Shown piece after piece: positions 1 to 5,818 of a stretch of 6,388 nt of DNA (its first letter is position 1; every line of letters begins with the position of its first letter). Made by a program: the position numbers and the translations under genes. Under the pieces are notes generated by a model. The model worked only from the letters and a program-made list of their open reading frames with translations, did no database searches and had not been told where the DNA came from. The stretch comes from an uncultured Gemmatimonadota bacterium (GTDB taxonomy: Bacteria; Gemmatimonadota; Gemmatimonadetes; Longimicrobiales; Gaopeijiaceae). The stretch covers positions 1-6,388 of the forward strand of contig CAKZOQ010000204.1 of the NCBI GenBank assembly GCA_937136445.1. Reading direction: 5' to 3'.

Positions 1-2
1 CC

Positions 3-2036
3 GACCTGGGTCGGGACCTGGAGCGCGCCGACGACACACCGGATGGTCCACGGGTGGCGGTGGTCTCCCACGCCTTCTGGACCACCCGATTGGGAGCGGA
101 TCCCGGTGCCCTGGGGACCATCCTCACTCTGGATGGGGCGGGCTGGGAGATCGTCGGTGTGGCGCCGGAGGATTTTCGCGAGCCCGACGGCACCCAGGTG
201 TGGCTTCCCCGGCGACACGACCCCGAGGCGTGCGGCCACGGGTGCAACACCATGGAGGCCGTGGCTCGGCTCCCGGCAGGGATGGAGATGCCTGCGCTCC
301 AGGAGCGGCTCACCGCCGTGGACCGTGTCCTGGCGGCGGAGCACCCGGATGCCCACCGGGACGTGGTGACCGAGATCCAGCCGCTGCACGACTACCGGGT
401 GGCCGACGTTCGTCCGGCGCTGTGGATCCTCCTGGCGGCCGTCGGCATGGTGCTTCTGGTGGCCTGCGCCAACGTGGCCAACCTCCTCATGGTACGAGCG
501 GCGGGGCGACGCACCGAGGTGGCGGTGCGAGTCACGCTGGGCGCCGGCAGGAGACGGCTGATCCGGCAACTCCTCACCGAGAGCCTCCTGCTGGCGATGG
601 TGGGAGGCGGGCTCGGCCTGGCGCTGGCGTCCGTGGGCGTCTCCGGGATGGTGTCCATGGCACCGCCGGAGTTGCCCCGCATGGCCGAGGTGGCGCTCGA
701 CGGGCGGGTGGTCCTCTTCGCCACCTCGGTGACGCTGGCGGTGGCCCTGCTCTTCGGGCTCCTGCCGGCGGCCCACCTGGCGCGTCGTGCCACGGCAGCG
801 TCCCTGCGGGGGGCACGCGGTGCAGTGGGAGGGACGCCGGGCCGGCGAGGGCGGTCGTCTCGCTTCCTCCTCCTCACCGGAGAGGTGGCCCTCAGCCTGT
901 CCCTCCTCCTGGGGGCTGCGCTCCTCTTCCGGACGCTGCAGGAGGTCCGCTCCGTGGATCCCGGGTTCCGGACGGAGGGAGTGGAGCGGTTCCGTATCGC
1001 TGCACCCGGAGCCCGTTATGACACGGAAGCGGCCCTCGCCTTCTTCGACGAGCTCGAGGAACGGCTCCAGGCGGAACCCGCCATCCGGCGGGTCGGTACC
1101 GGCTTCGGCATTCCGTTGGCGCCGGGGAACCTGAACGTCTCCGTCCAGCTTCGGGACCGTCCGCCGGTGCCGGGCCCCGATCGCCCTACCGCCGCCGTGC
1201 GGTTGGTGAGTCCCGGGTACCGGCAGGCGCTGGGGATCCCGCTCCGGCAGGGCCGGTGGCTCGCTCCAGGAGATCGGACGGATGCGCCGGGCGCCGTGGT
1301 CCTGAACGAGACGGCTGCGCGGAGCTTCTATCCGGACGGCGAGGCGCTGGGGAAGCGACTCGTCGTGGACATGACCTGGGGCTTCGACGAGCAGCCGGAG
1401 CGGACCGTGGTGGGGGTGGTGGGGGATGTCCGAACCCGGAGCCTCACTCAGCCCGAGGGCCCCGCCATCTACGTGCCGAACGCCCAGATGGGCGCCAACA
1501 TCCAGTACGTCCTCATGGAGCTGGAGCCCGGCGCCGGCTCGGCCCTTCCGGTGGCCCGTGCCATCGTGGCGGAGCTGGATCCCACGCTGGCCCTGACCTA
1601 CGAGGAGCGCATGGAGGAGGTGATGCGCCACGAGAGCGCCGGCACCCGCTTCTACCTGACGCTGCTCTCCTTCTTTTCGGGCTTGGCGGTCGTCCTGGCC
1701 GCCGTGGGGCTCTACGGAGTGGTGGCGTACGCGGTGAGCCGACGGACTCGGGAGCTGGGCATCCGCATGGCGCTGGGCGCCGAGGCCGACCAGGTGGTGG
1801 GGTTGGTGGTGCGCCAGGGGTTGGCCCCGGCGCTCCTGGGCATCGTGCTCGGGCTCGCCCTCTCGTGGTTCGGGGCCCGATCCCTCCAGGCCCTCCTGTA
1901 CGGAGTGGAGCCCCAGGACCCCCTCACGCTGGTGGTGGTCACCGGGATCCTCGCGGTGGTGACGGCGGCCGCGGTGCTGCTCCCGGCCCGCAGGGCGACC
2001 CGAATCCCCCCGGCGACGGCACTGCGGAGCGAGTAG
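3..2036 (+). CDS. MacB/FtsX-like ABC permease, duplicated orphan (ADOP) type; 5' end outside window
   Basis: The frame is open from base 3 with no start, so the gene begins upstream; 677 residues are visible and ADOP-type proteins usually run to about 800 or more, so the first membrane segment and part of the first periplasmic domain are missing. Visible order: end of a MacB-like periplasmic domain (VAVVSHAFW about residues 18-26, WEIVGVAPEDF about 48-58); membrane segments near 138-164, 190-219 and 236-260 with the FtsX signature TEVAVRVTLGAGRRRLIRQL; a membrane segment near 288-312; a second periplasmic domain of about 235 residues; and three more membrane segments near 548-578, 598-628 and 640-666 with the second copy, RELGIRMALGAEADQVV. 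The C-terminus, PARRATRIPPATALRSE, is typical. The family sits in the inner membrane and is usually annotated as antimicrobial peptide or macrolide export, but substrates are mostly unknown. No ATPase gene lies next to it downstream, as is common for these 'orphan' permeases. Family assignment is firm; transport role is inferred. Confidence 0.93.
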   Translation, partial: DLGRDLERADDTPDGPRVAVVSHAFWTTRLGADPGALGTILTLDGAGWEIVGVAPEDFREPDGTQVWLPRRHDPEACGHGCNTMEAVARLPAGMEMPALQERLTAVDRVLAAEHPDAHRDVVTEIQPLHDYRVADVRPALWILLAAVGMVLLVACANVANLLMVRAAGRRTEVAVRVTLGAGRRRLIRQLLTESLLLAMVGGGLGLALASVGVSGMVSMAPPELPRMAEVALDGRVVLFATSVTLAVALLFGLLPAAHLARRATAASLRGARGAVGGTPGRRGRSSRFLLLTGEVALSLSLLLGAALLFRTLQEVRSVDPGFRTEGVERFRIAAPGARYDTEAALAFFDELEERLQAEPAIRRVGTGFGIPLAPGNLNVSVQLRDRPPVPGPDRPTAAVRLVSPGYRQALGIPLRQGRWLAPGDRTDAPGAVVLNETAARSFYPDGEALGKRLVVDMTWGFDEQPERTVVGVVGDVRTRSLTQPEGPAIYVPNAQMGANIQYVLMELEPGAGSALPVARAIVAELDPTLALTYEERMEEVMRHESAGTRFYLTLLSFFSGLAVVLAAVGLYGVVAYAVSRRTRELGIRMALGAEADQVVGLVVRQGLAPALLGIVLGLALSWFGARSLQALLYGVEPQDPLTLVVVTGILAVVTAAAVLLPARRATRIPPATALRSE

Positions 2037-2043
2037 GGGCGTC

Positions 2044-2082
2044 CGGCCGAGGGCCAGCGGGGAGGCCGTTGCCCTCGGGCCG
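2044..2082 (+). terminator. Imperfect GC-rich hairpin after the permease gene; possible terminator without a U-tract
   Basis: Eight bases, CCGAGGGC (2047-2054), pair perfectly with GCCCTCGG (2071-2078). The stem extends three more pairs (CGG 2044-2046 with CCG 2080-2082) if G2079 is bulged. The loop is 16 bases. The hairpin starts 8 bases after the permease stop, where a terminator would be expected, but no T-run follows, so it is not a canonical intrinsic terminator. It could be a U-less terminator, a 3'-end stabiliser, or chance in GC-rich DNA. The heptamer CGTCCGG occurs on both sides (2040-2046 and 2081-2087). Confidence 0.35.
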
Positions 2083-2098
2083 TCCGGTGCCGTAGCGT
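2069..2098 (+). promoter_or_regulatory. Weak sigma70-like promoter candidate for ilvD-panE
   Basis: TTGCCC (2069-2074) and TAGCGT (2093-2098) are separated by 18 bases and match the -35 and -10 consensus at 4 and 3 of 6 positions. They would place a transcript start roughly 25-30 bases before the ATG at 2133. The -35 overlaps the right arm of the hairpin at 2044-2082. This is the best candidate I see in the gap, but a match this weak is expected by chance, and readthrough from the permease gene is equally possible. Confidence 0.15.
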
Positions 2099-2132
2099 GG
2101 AGCGCTCCTCCACCTCCTACCCGGAACCCCCT

Positions 2133-3836
2133 ATGGCCACCCGCCTCCCCATGCTCGACGACGTCGGGCTCAACCGGCACTCCCGGATCCTCACCCAGGA
2201 GCCGGCCCACGCCGCGGCCCAGGCCATGCTCCACGCCACCGGACTCACCCGGGAGGACATGGACAAGGCCCAGGTGGGCATCGCCTCCATGTGGTGGGAG
2301 GGGAACCCCTGCAACATGCACCTCCTGGAGCTCGCCGAGGCGGTGAAGGAGGGGGTGGAGGCGGCGGGGATGGTGTCCATGCGCTTCAACACCATCGGGG
2401 TGAGCGACGCCATCGCCATGGGCACCGAGGGGATGAGCTACTCCCTGCCGTCCCGGGATCTCATCGCCGACTCCATCGAGACGGTCATGCGGGCCCAGTG
2501 GTACGACGCCAACGTCAGCCTGCCGGGGTGCGACAAGAACATGCCCGGGGCCCTCATGGCCATGGGTCGGGTGAACCGTCCGTCGTTGATGGTCTATGGG
2601 GGGACCATCCGCGCCGGGCATCTGGGCGACGAGGCGCTGGACATCGTGAGCGCCTTCGAGAGCTATGGGCAGCTCGTCTCCGGCGAGATCGACGAGGCCC
2701 GCTACCGCGACGTGGTGGAGCACGCCTGCCCAGGCGCCGGCGCCTGCGGCGGGATGTACACCGCCAACACCATGGCCAGCGCCGCGGAGGCCCTCGGCAT
2801 GACCCTCCCCTACAGCTCGTCGATGCCGGCGGAGGACCCGGCCAAGCGGGAGGAGTGCCGCGCTGCCGGGGCGGCCATCGCGCACCTCCTGGCCGAGGAG
2901 ATCCGCCCTCGAGACATCGTCACCCGCTCCGCCCTGGAGAACGCCGCCACCCTCGTCACCGCGCTGGGGGGCAGCACCAACGCCTGCCTTCATCTGCCGG
3001 CCATCGCCCGGGCCTTCGGGCTGGAGTTCGGGCTGGACGACCTTCAGGCCGTCAGCGACCGTACTCCCTACCTGGCGGACCTGCGGCCCAGCGGGCGGTT
3101 CGTCATGGAAGACCTGCACCGTGTGGGTGGGGTGCCGGGGGTGCTGAAGCTCCTCCTGGAGGCGGGGTTGGTGGACGGGGAGTGCCTCACGGTCACCGGA
3201 CGGACGCTGGCGGAGAACCTGGCGGAGCTTCCGGGTCTGGAGGAGGGTCAGGAGGTGGTCCGCCCGCCGGCGCGGCCCATGAAGCCCACCGGCCACCTTC
3301 AGGTCCTGCGGGGCTCGCTGGCCCCCGACGGCGCCGTGGCGAAGATCACCGGCAAGGAAGGAGAGCGCTTCACCGGTCCAGCCCGGGTCTTCGACTCCGA
3401 GGAGGAGGGGCTGACGGCGCTGGAGGAGGGGGCCATCCAGGCCGGCGACGTGGTGGTCGTCCGCTACGAAGGGCCCAAGGGAGGTCCGGGGATGCCGGAG
3501 ATGCTCACGCTCACCGCCGCCCTGGTGGGCGCCGGACTGGGACCGTCGGTGGCCCTCCTCACCGACGGCCGCTTCAGCGGGGGCAGCCACGGGTTCGTGG
3601 TGGGGCACGTGACCCCCGAGGCCCAGGAGGGCGGTCCCATCGCCCTGGTCCAGGACGGCGACCGGGTGGTCCTGGACGCCACGACCAACACCCTGGAGCT
3701 GGAGGTGGACGCCGCCGAGCTGGCCCGGCGCCGAGACGTCTGGAATCCTCCGCCCATCCGAGCCGAGACCGGAGTGCTCCGGCGGTACGTACGCACTGTG
3801 GCTCCGGCCTCCCTCGGGTGCGTCACCGACCTGTGA
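2133..3836 (+). CDS. ilvD: Dihydroxy-acid dehydratase (three-cysteine, likely [2Fe-2S] type)
   Basis: IlvD dehydrates 2,3-dihydroxy-3-methylbutanoate and -pentanoate to 2-oxoisovalerate and 2-oxo-3-methylvalerate, in cytosolic valine/isoleucine synthesis that also feeds leucine and pantothenate. From the ATG the protein is 567 residues, the usual family length, and complete. Cluster cysteines are Cys60 (NPCNMHL), Cys133 (GCDKNMPG) and Cys205 (GACGGMYTANTM). Lys135 in GCDKNMPG matches the carbamylated Mg-binding lysine, and Ser482 in GRFSGGSHG matches the catalytic serine. Cys60 is characteristic of [2Fe-2S] enzymes; E. coli IlvD ([4Fe-4S]) lacks it. The end, SLGCVTDL, is a normal family C-terminus. 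The frame also allows a GTG at 2097 (12 extra residues), but MATRLPMLDDVGLNRHS from 2133 fits the family N-terminus better; neither start has a clear Shine-Dalgarno. The stop overlaps the next gene's start by four bases. The exact start is uncertain. Confidence 0.97.
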   Translation: MATRLPMLDDVGLNRHSRILTQEPAHAAAQAMLHATGLTREDMDKAQVGIASMWWEGNPCNMHLLELAEAVKEGVEAAGMVSMRFNTIGVSDAIAMGTEGMSYSLPSRDLIADSIETVMRAQWYDANVSLPGCDKNMPGALMAMGRVNRPSLMVYGGTIRAGHLGDEALDIVSAFESYGQLVSGEIDEARYRDVVEHACPGAGACGGMYTANTMASAAEALGMTLPYSSSMPAEDPAKREECRAAGAAIAHLLAEEIRPRDIVTRSALENAATLVTALGGSTNACLHLPAIARAFGLEFGLDDLQAVSDRTPYLADLRPSGRFVMEDLHRVGGVPGVLKLLLEAGLVDGECLTVTGRTLAENLAELPGLEEGQEVVRPPARPMKPTGHLQVLRGSLAPDGAVAKITGKEGERFTGPARVFDSEEEGLTALEEGAIQAGDVVVVRYEGPKGGPGMPEMLTLTAALVGAGLGPSVALLTDGRFSGGSHGFVVGHVTPEAQEGGPIALVQDGDRVVLDATTNTLELEVDAAELARRRDVWNPPPIRAETGVLRRYVRTVAPASLGCVTDL

Positions 3837-4783
3837 AGGTCGTGGTCGTGGGGGCCGGCGGGCTCGGCAGCCTGGTAGGGGGCGAGCTGGCCCGGGGGGG
3901 CCACGAGGTGGTTCTCGTCGCCCGGGGCGAGCACCGGCGGGCCCTGGAGGCGTCGGGTCTCTCGGTGCGGAGTCCCACCGGCGACTACCGGGTGCACCCC
4001 CGCTGTGTGGCCACCGCCGACGCGGCCGGGGCCGTGGATGTGGCGATCCTCGCGGTGAAGGCCTACTCGCTGGATTCGGTGGTGGAGCAGACCGCAGCCG
4101 TGGCGCGGGAGGGGGCGGTGGTCCTGCCGCTGCTGAACGGGGTGGACACGGCGGAGCGGCTCCAGGCCGGCGGCGTACCGGGGGACCGATTGGTGCACGG
4201 CGTCGCCTACCTCACGGCCTTCCGCACGGCGCCGGGCGAGATCCGACGCCAGGGGACCCACGGGCGCATCCTCGTCGGTCCCGTGGTGGAGGACGAGGCC
4301 GTAGACGACCGGGCGGGGCCCCTTCGACGGGTGCGCGAGCTCTTCGAGCCGTCCTCCATCGAGGCCGTCGTCTCCAAGGACATCCAGCGGGAGCTCTGGG
4401 AGAAGATGGCCGTGGTCTGTTCGCTCTCGGTGCTCTGCTGCCTGGCCGATGCGCCCATCGGGGACATCCGCGGGCACGCCTTCGGCGCCGACCTCCAGGC
4501 CCGCGCCATCGCCGAGGTGCTGGCGGTGGGACGGGGCCGTGGGGTGTCTCTGCACCACGCCTCCGAGGCCGCCGTGGGCGCTACGCTGGACGGCTTTCCG
4601 GAAGGGTTCTTCCCCTCGGTGCTCCACGACCTCCGGGCCGGCGGGCGGACGGAGATGGATGCGCTGGCAGGATCGCTGGCGCGGATGGGTCGGGAGGTGG
4701 GCGTGGAGACCCCGCTCCTGGATGCGGCGACGCTGGAGGTGGCCCTCCGGGAGGCGCGGCACGCCGACGGAGGGACCGGGTAG
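3833..4783 (+). CDS. panE: Ketopantoate reductase family protein (2-dehydropantoate 2-reductase, PanE/ApbA)
   Basis: The family reduces 2-dehydropantoate to pantoate with NADPH, in the cytosol, on the way to coenzyme A; some members instead reduce other branched 2-oxo acids. The protein has 316 residues, a normal length. It opens with a Rossmann strand and GAGGLG (residues 7-12), followed by Lys76 (VKAY) and Asn102 (LLNGVD) in the NADP domain (about 1-180). The C-terminal helical domain (about 185-310) has Lys191 (ELWEKMAV), Ser262 (FPSVLHDLR) and Glu274 (RTEMD), matching E. coli Lys176, Ser244 and Glu256. Positions equivalent to E. coli Asn180, Asn184 and Asn194 are Val195, Ser199 and Ile209, so the substrate pocket differs. 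The GTG start is set by the GTGA overlap with the ilvD stop and by the glycine motif directly after it; there is no clear Shine-Dalgarno, so translation probably depends on ribosomes finishing ilvD. The fold is certain; the ketopantoate substrate is likely but not shown. Confidence 0.9.
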   Translation: MKVVVVGAGGLGSLVGGELARGGHEVVLVARGEHRRALEASGLSVRSPTGDYRVHPRCVATADAAGAVDVAILAVKAYSLDSVVEQTAAVAREGAVVLPLLNGVDTAERLQAGGVPGDRLVHGVAYLTAFRTAPGEIRRQGTHGRILVGPVVEDEAVDDRAGPLRRVRELFEPSSIEAVVSKDIQRELWEKMAVVCSLSVLCCLADAPIGDIRGHAFGADLQARAIAEVLAVGRGRGVSLHHASEAAVGATLDGFPEGFFPSVLHDLRAGGRTEMDALAGSLARMGREVGVETPLLDAATLEVALREARHADGGTG

Positions 4784-4885
4784 ATACCACCCGTCGAGTC
4801 GCTTCCGCCCCCCCACGCGATCGCTCGTGTCCCGCCCCACCCCCATCTCCGCCTGGCCCGCCGGGCGTCGCACCCCCCGTACTGC

Positions 4886-5158
4886 ATGACCGGGCCCTCC
4901 CCGGCGGCGCAGGGCGCCATCCGCGTGCTTCTGCACCTGAGGCGTCCGGCGGGGTTCGGTCTCGAGGCCCGCGTCCACGCGGTGCACCTCACCCTGCGGG
5001 ACGGCTTCGCCCGCTCCGCCGATCAGGCCCGACGGAAGATCCTGGACCTGGTGCGGCGGGGGCAGAGCTTCGACCTGGAGGTCCACGAGCAGTCCGAGCC
5101 CCTCACCGTGGACCCGGAGCTGGTGGAGCTGGTGGCGGCCTGGAAGGCGGCGGGCTGA
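4886..5158 (+). CDS. Hypothetical 90-residue protein, unrecognised
   Basis: I do not recognise a family. The frame has strong G/C third-position bias, like its neighbours (long runs of codons such as GAG CTG GTG GAG CTG GTG GCG GCC), which supports real coding. The protein is mixed alpha/beta in character: a short strand-like segment (AIRVLLHL, about 11-18), an Arg/Lys-rich helix-like stretch (about 43-58, SADQARRKILDLVRRG), an acidic strand-like piece (SFDLEVHEQ, about 60-68) and a final amphipathic helix (DPELVELVAAWKAAG). It has no signal peptide, membrane segment, cysteine or metal motif, so it is probably a small soluble protein. The ATG at 4886 has no visible Shine-Dalgarno; a GTG at 4925 (residue 14) is an alternative start. 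It lies 102 bases after the panE-like gene on the same strand and could be in that transcript. Its stop is 19 bases from the stop of the convergent carbonic anhydrase gene. Confidence 0.6.
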   Translation: MTGPSPAAQGAIRVLLHLRRPAGFGLEARVHAVHLTLRDGFARSADQARRKILDLVRRGQSFDLEVHEQSEPLTVDPELVELVAAWKAAG

Positions 5159-5177
5159 GGCCGGCCCGGACCAACCC

Positions 5178-5786
5178 CTAGAAGAACCGCACCTCTCCGC
5201 TGGCCACGTCGTAGAGGGCGCCCACAAGAGCCACCTCTCCCTGGGACTCCAGCTCGGAGAGGATGTCGCTCTCGCTGCGAAGTCGCTCCAGCCCGAGCTT
5301 CACCGAGGCCACCGTGACCCGGGTGGCGAAGTCGGGGTCGTCCGGATCGCCGCCGGCAGCGCGGACCCGGTCCACGGCCGGGCGGATCTTCTCGCCGATG
5401 GCCCCGAAGTGACCCCCGTCGTCGCCGCGGAGCGTGCCGGCCACGGCGCCACACCCCGTGTGGCCCAGAATCACCGCCGCCTTCGCGCCGGCCACTCCGC
5501 AACAGAACTCCAGGCTGCCGATGACGCTGCGCCCCACCACCGCTCCGGCGACCCGGACGGCGAAGAGGTCACCGATGCCCTCGTCGAAGACGATCTCCGG
5601 CGGGACCCGGGAATCCACGCATCCGAGGACCGCAGCGTAGGGATGCTGACCGCCGGCCGTCTCCTCCACCAGCTTGGGCCAGGGGCGGTCGTAGAGGCGG
5701 CCGGCGACGAATCGGCGGTTGCCCTGGCGCAGACGCGTCAGCGCCTCCTCGGGTGTCCGGACGACGGTGGGGGGGTCGGGCGTCAT
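5178..5786 (-). CDS. Beta-class carbonic anhydrase
   Basis: It catalyses reversible hydration of CO2 to bicarbonate, most likely in the cytoplasm since no signal peptide is present. The 202-residue protein is complete and within the family range. It begins TPEEALTRLRQGNRRFVAG (from residue 11), the usual helical start. Zinc ligands are Cys56 (in GCVDSRVPPE), His109 and Cys112 (in GHTGCGAV); Asp58 and Arg60 form the conserved Asp-Arg dyad. The downstream EGIGDLFAVRVAGAVV and SVIGSLEF segments are typical. The frame stays open upstream into the neighbouring gene's region, but the ATG at 5786 places the start just before the conserved region and no other plausible start follows it. The leader is pyrimidine-rich with no Shine-Dalgarno (on the transcript, CCCC and CCCCCC runs end about 10 bases before the ATG). 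It follows the BtuF-like gene by 32 bases, so the two are probably cotranscribed. The symbol (can, cynT or other) cannot be decided from sequence. Confidence 0.96.
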   Translation of the reverse strand: MTPDPPTVVRTPEEALTRLRQGNRRFVAGRLYDRPWPKLVEETAGGQHPYAAVLGCVDSRVPPEIVFDEGIGDLFAVRVAGAVVGRSVIGSLEFCCGVAGAKAAVILGHTGCGAVAGTLRGDDGGHFGAIGEKIRPAVDRVRAAGGDPDDPDFATRVTVASVKLGLERLRSESDILSELESQGEVALVGALYDVASGEVRFF

Positions 5787-5792
5787 GACGAT

Positions 5793-5813
5793 GGGGAGGG
5801 GGGAAGGGGTGGG
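5793..5813 (+). other. Four-run G-tract (putative G-quadruplex) in the carbonic anhydrase leader
   Basis: G-runs of 4, 6, 4 and 3 (5793-5796, 5798-5803, 5806-5809, 5811-5813) are separated by loops of 1, 2 and 1 bases, a pattern that meets standard quadruplex rules. It fills most of the 32-base gap between the BtuF-like stop and the carbonic anhydrase ATG. Two further G-runs (7 at 5769-5775, 3 at 5778-5780) lie just inside the carbonic anhydrase gene. The G-rich strand is the DNA template for the minus-strand genes, so the transcript itself is C-rich there. Motif presence is direct observation; folding or a regulatory role is inference. Confidence 0.5.
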
Positions 5814-5818
5814 ACGGT

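Noticed and set aside
2291..3832. An open plus-strand frame through most of ilvD in phase with panE, which could suggest a long fusion.
   Set aside because: The upstream part is an out-of-frame shadow of ilvD with low-complexity Gly/Arg/Pro composition. The GTG at 3833 sits directly before the Rossmann motif.
3833..4783. Possible frameshift or truncation in the panE-like gene because of the altered pocket residues.
   Set aside because: The frame is intact, the length is normal, and conserved motifs lie on both sides of the altered positions, so this is substitution and not damage.
4817..4824. The palindrome GCGATCGC in the gap before the 90-residue gene, like the cyanobacterial HIP1 octamer.
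   Set aside because: I saw it once, with no cluster, and the gene content does not suggest a cyanobacterium. An 8-base GC-rich palindrome is expected by chance.
4781..4885. The frame of the panE-like gene stays open after its TAG right into the 90-residue gene, hinting at stop-codon readthrough giving a fusion.
   Set aside because: The 34 codons between are rich in CCC and CAC and lack the coding bias of the flanking genes. An open stretch this short is common in GC-rich DNA, and PanE already has a normal length at the TAG.
3464..5227. A 587-codon minus-strand frame opposite ilvD, panE and the small gene.
   Set aside because: Its translation is Arg/Gly/Pro/His-rich with no recognisable domain, and it lies antisense to genes with clear family motifs. 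It is a product of the high G+C content.
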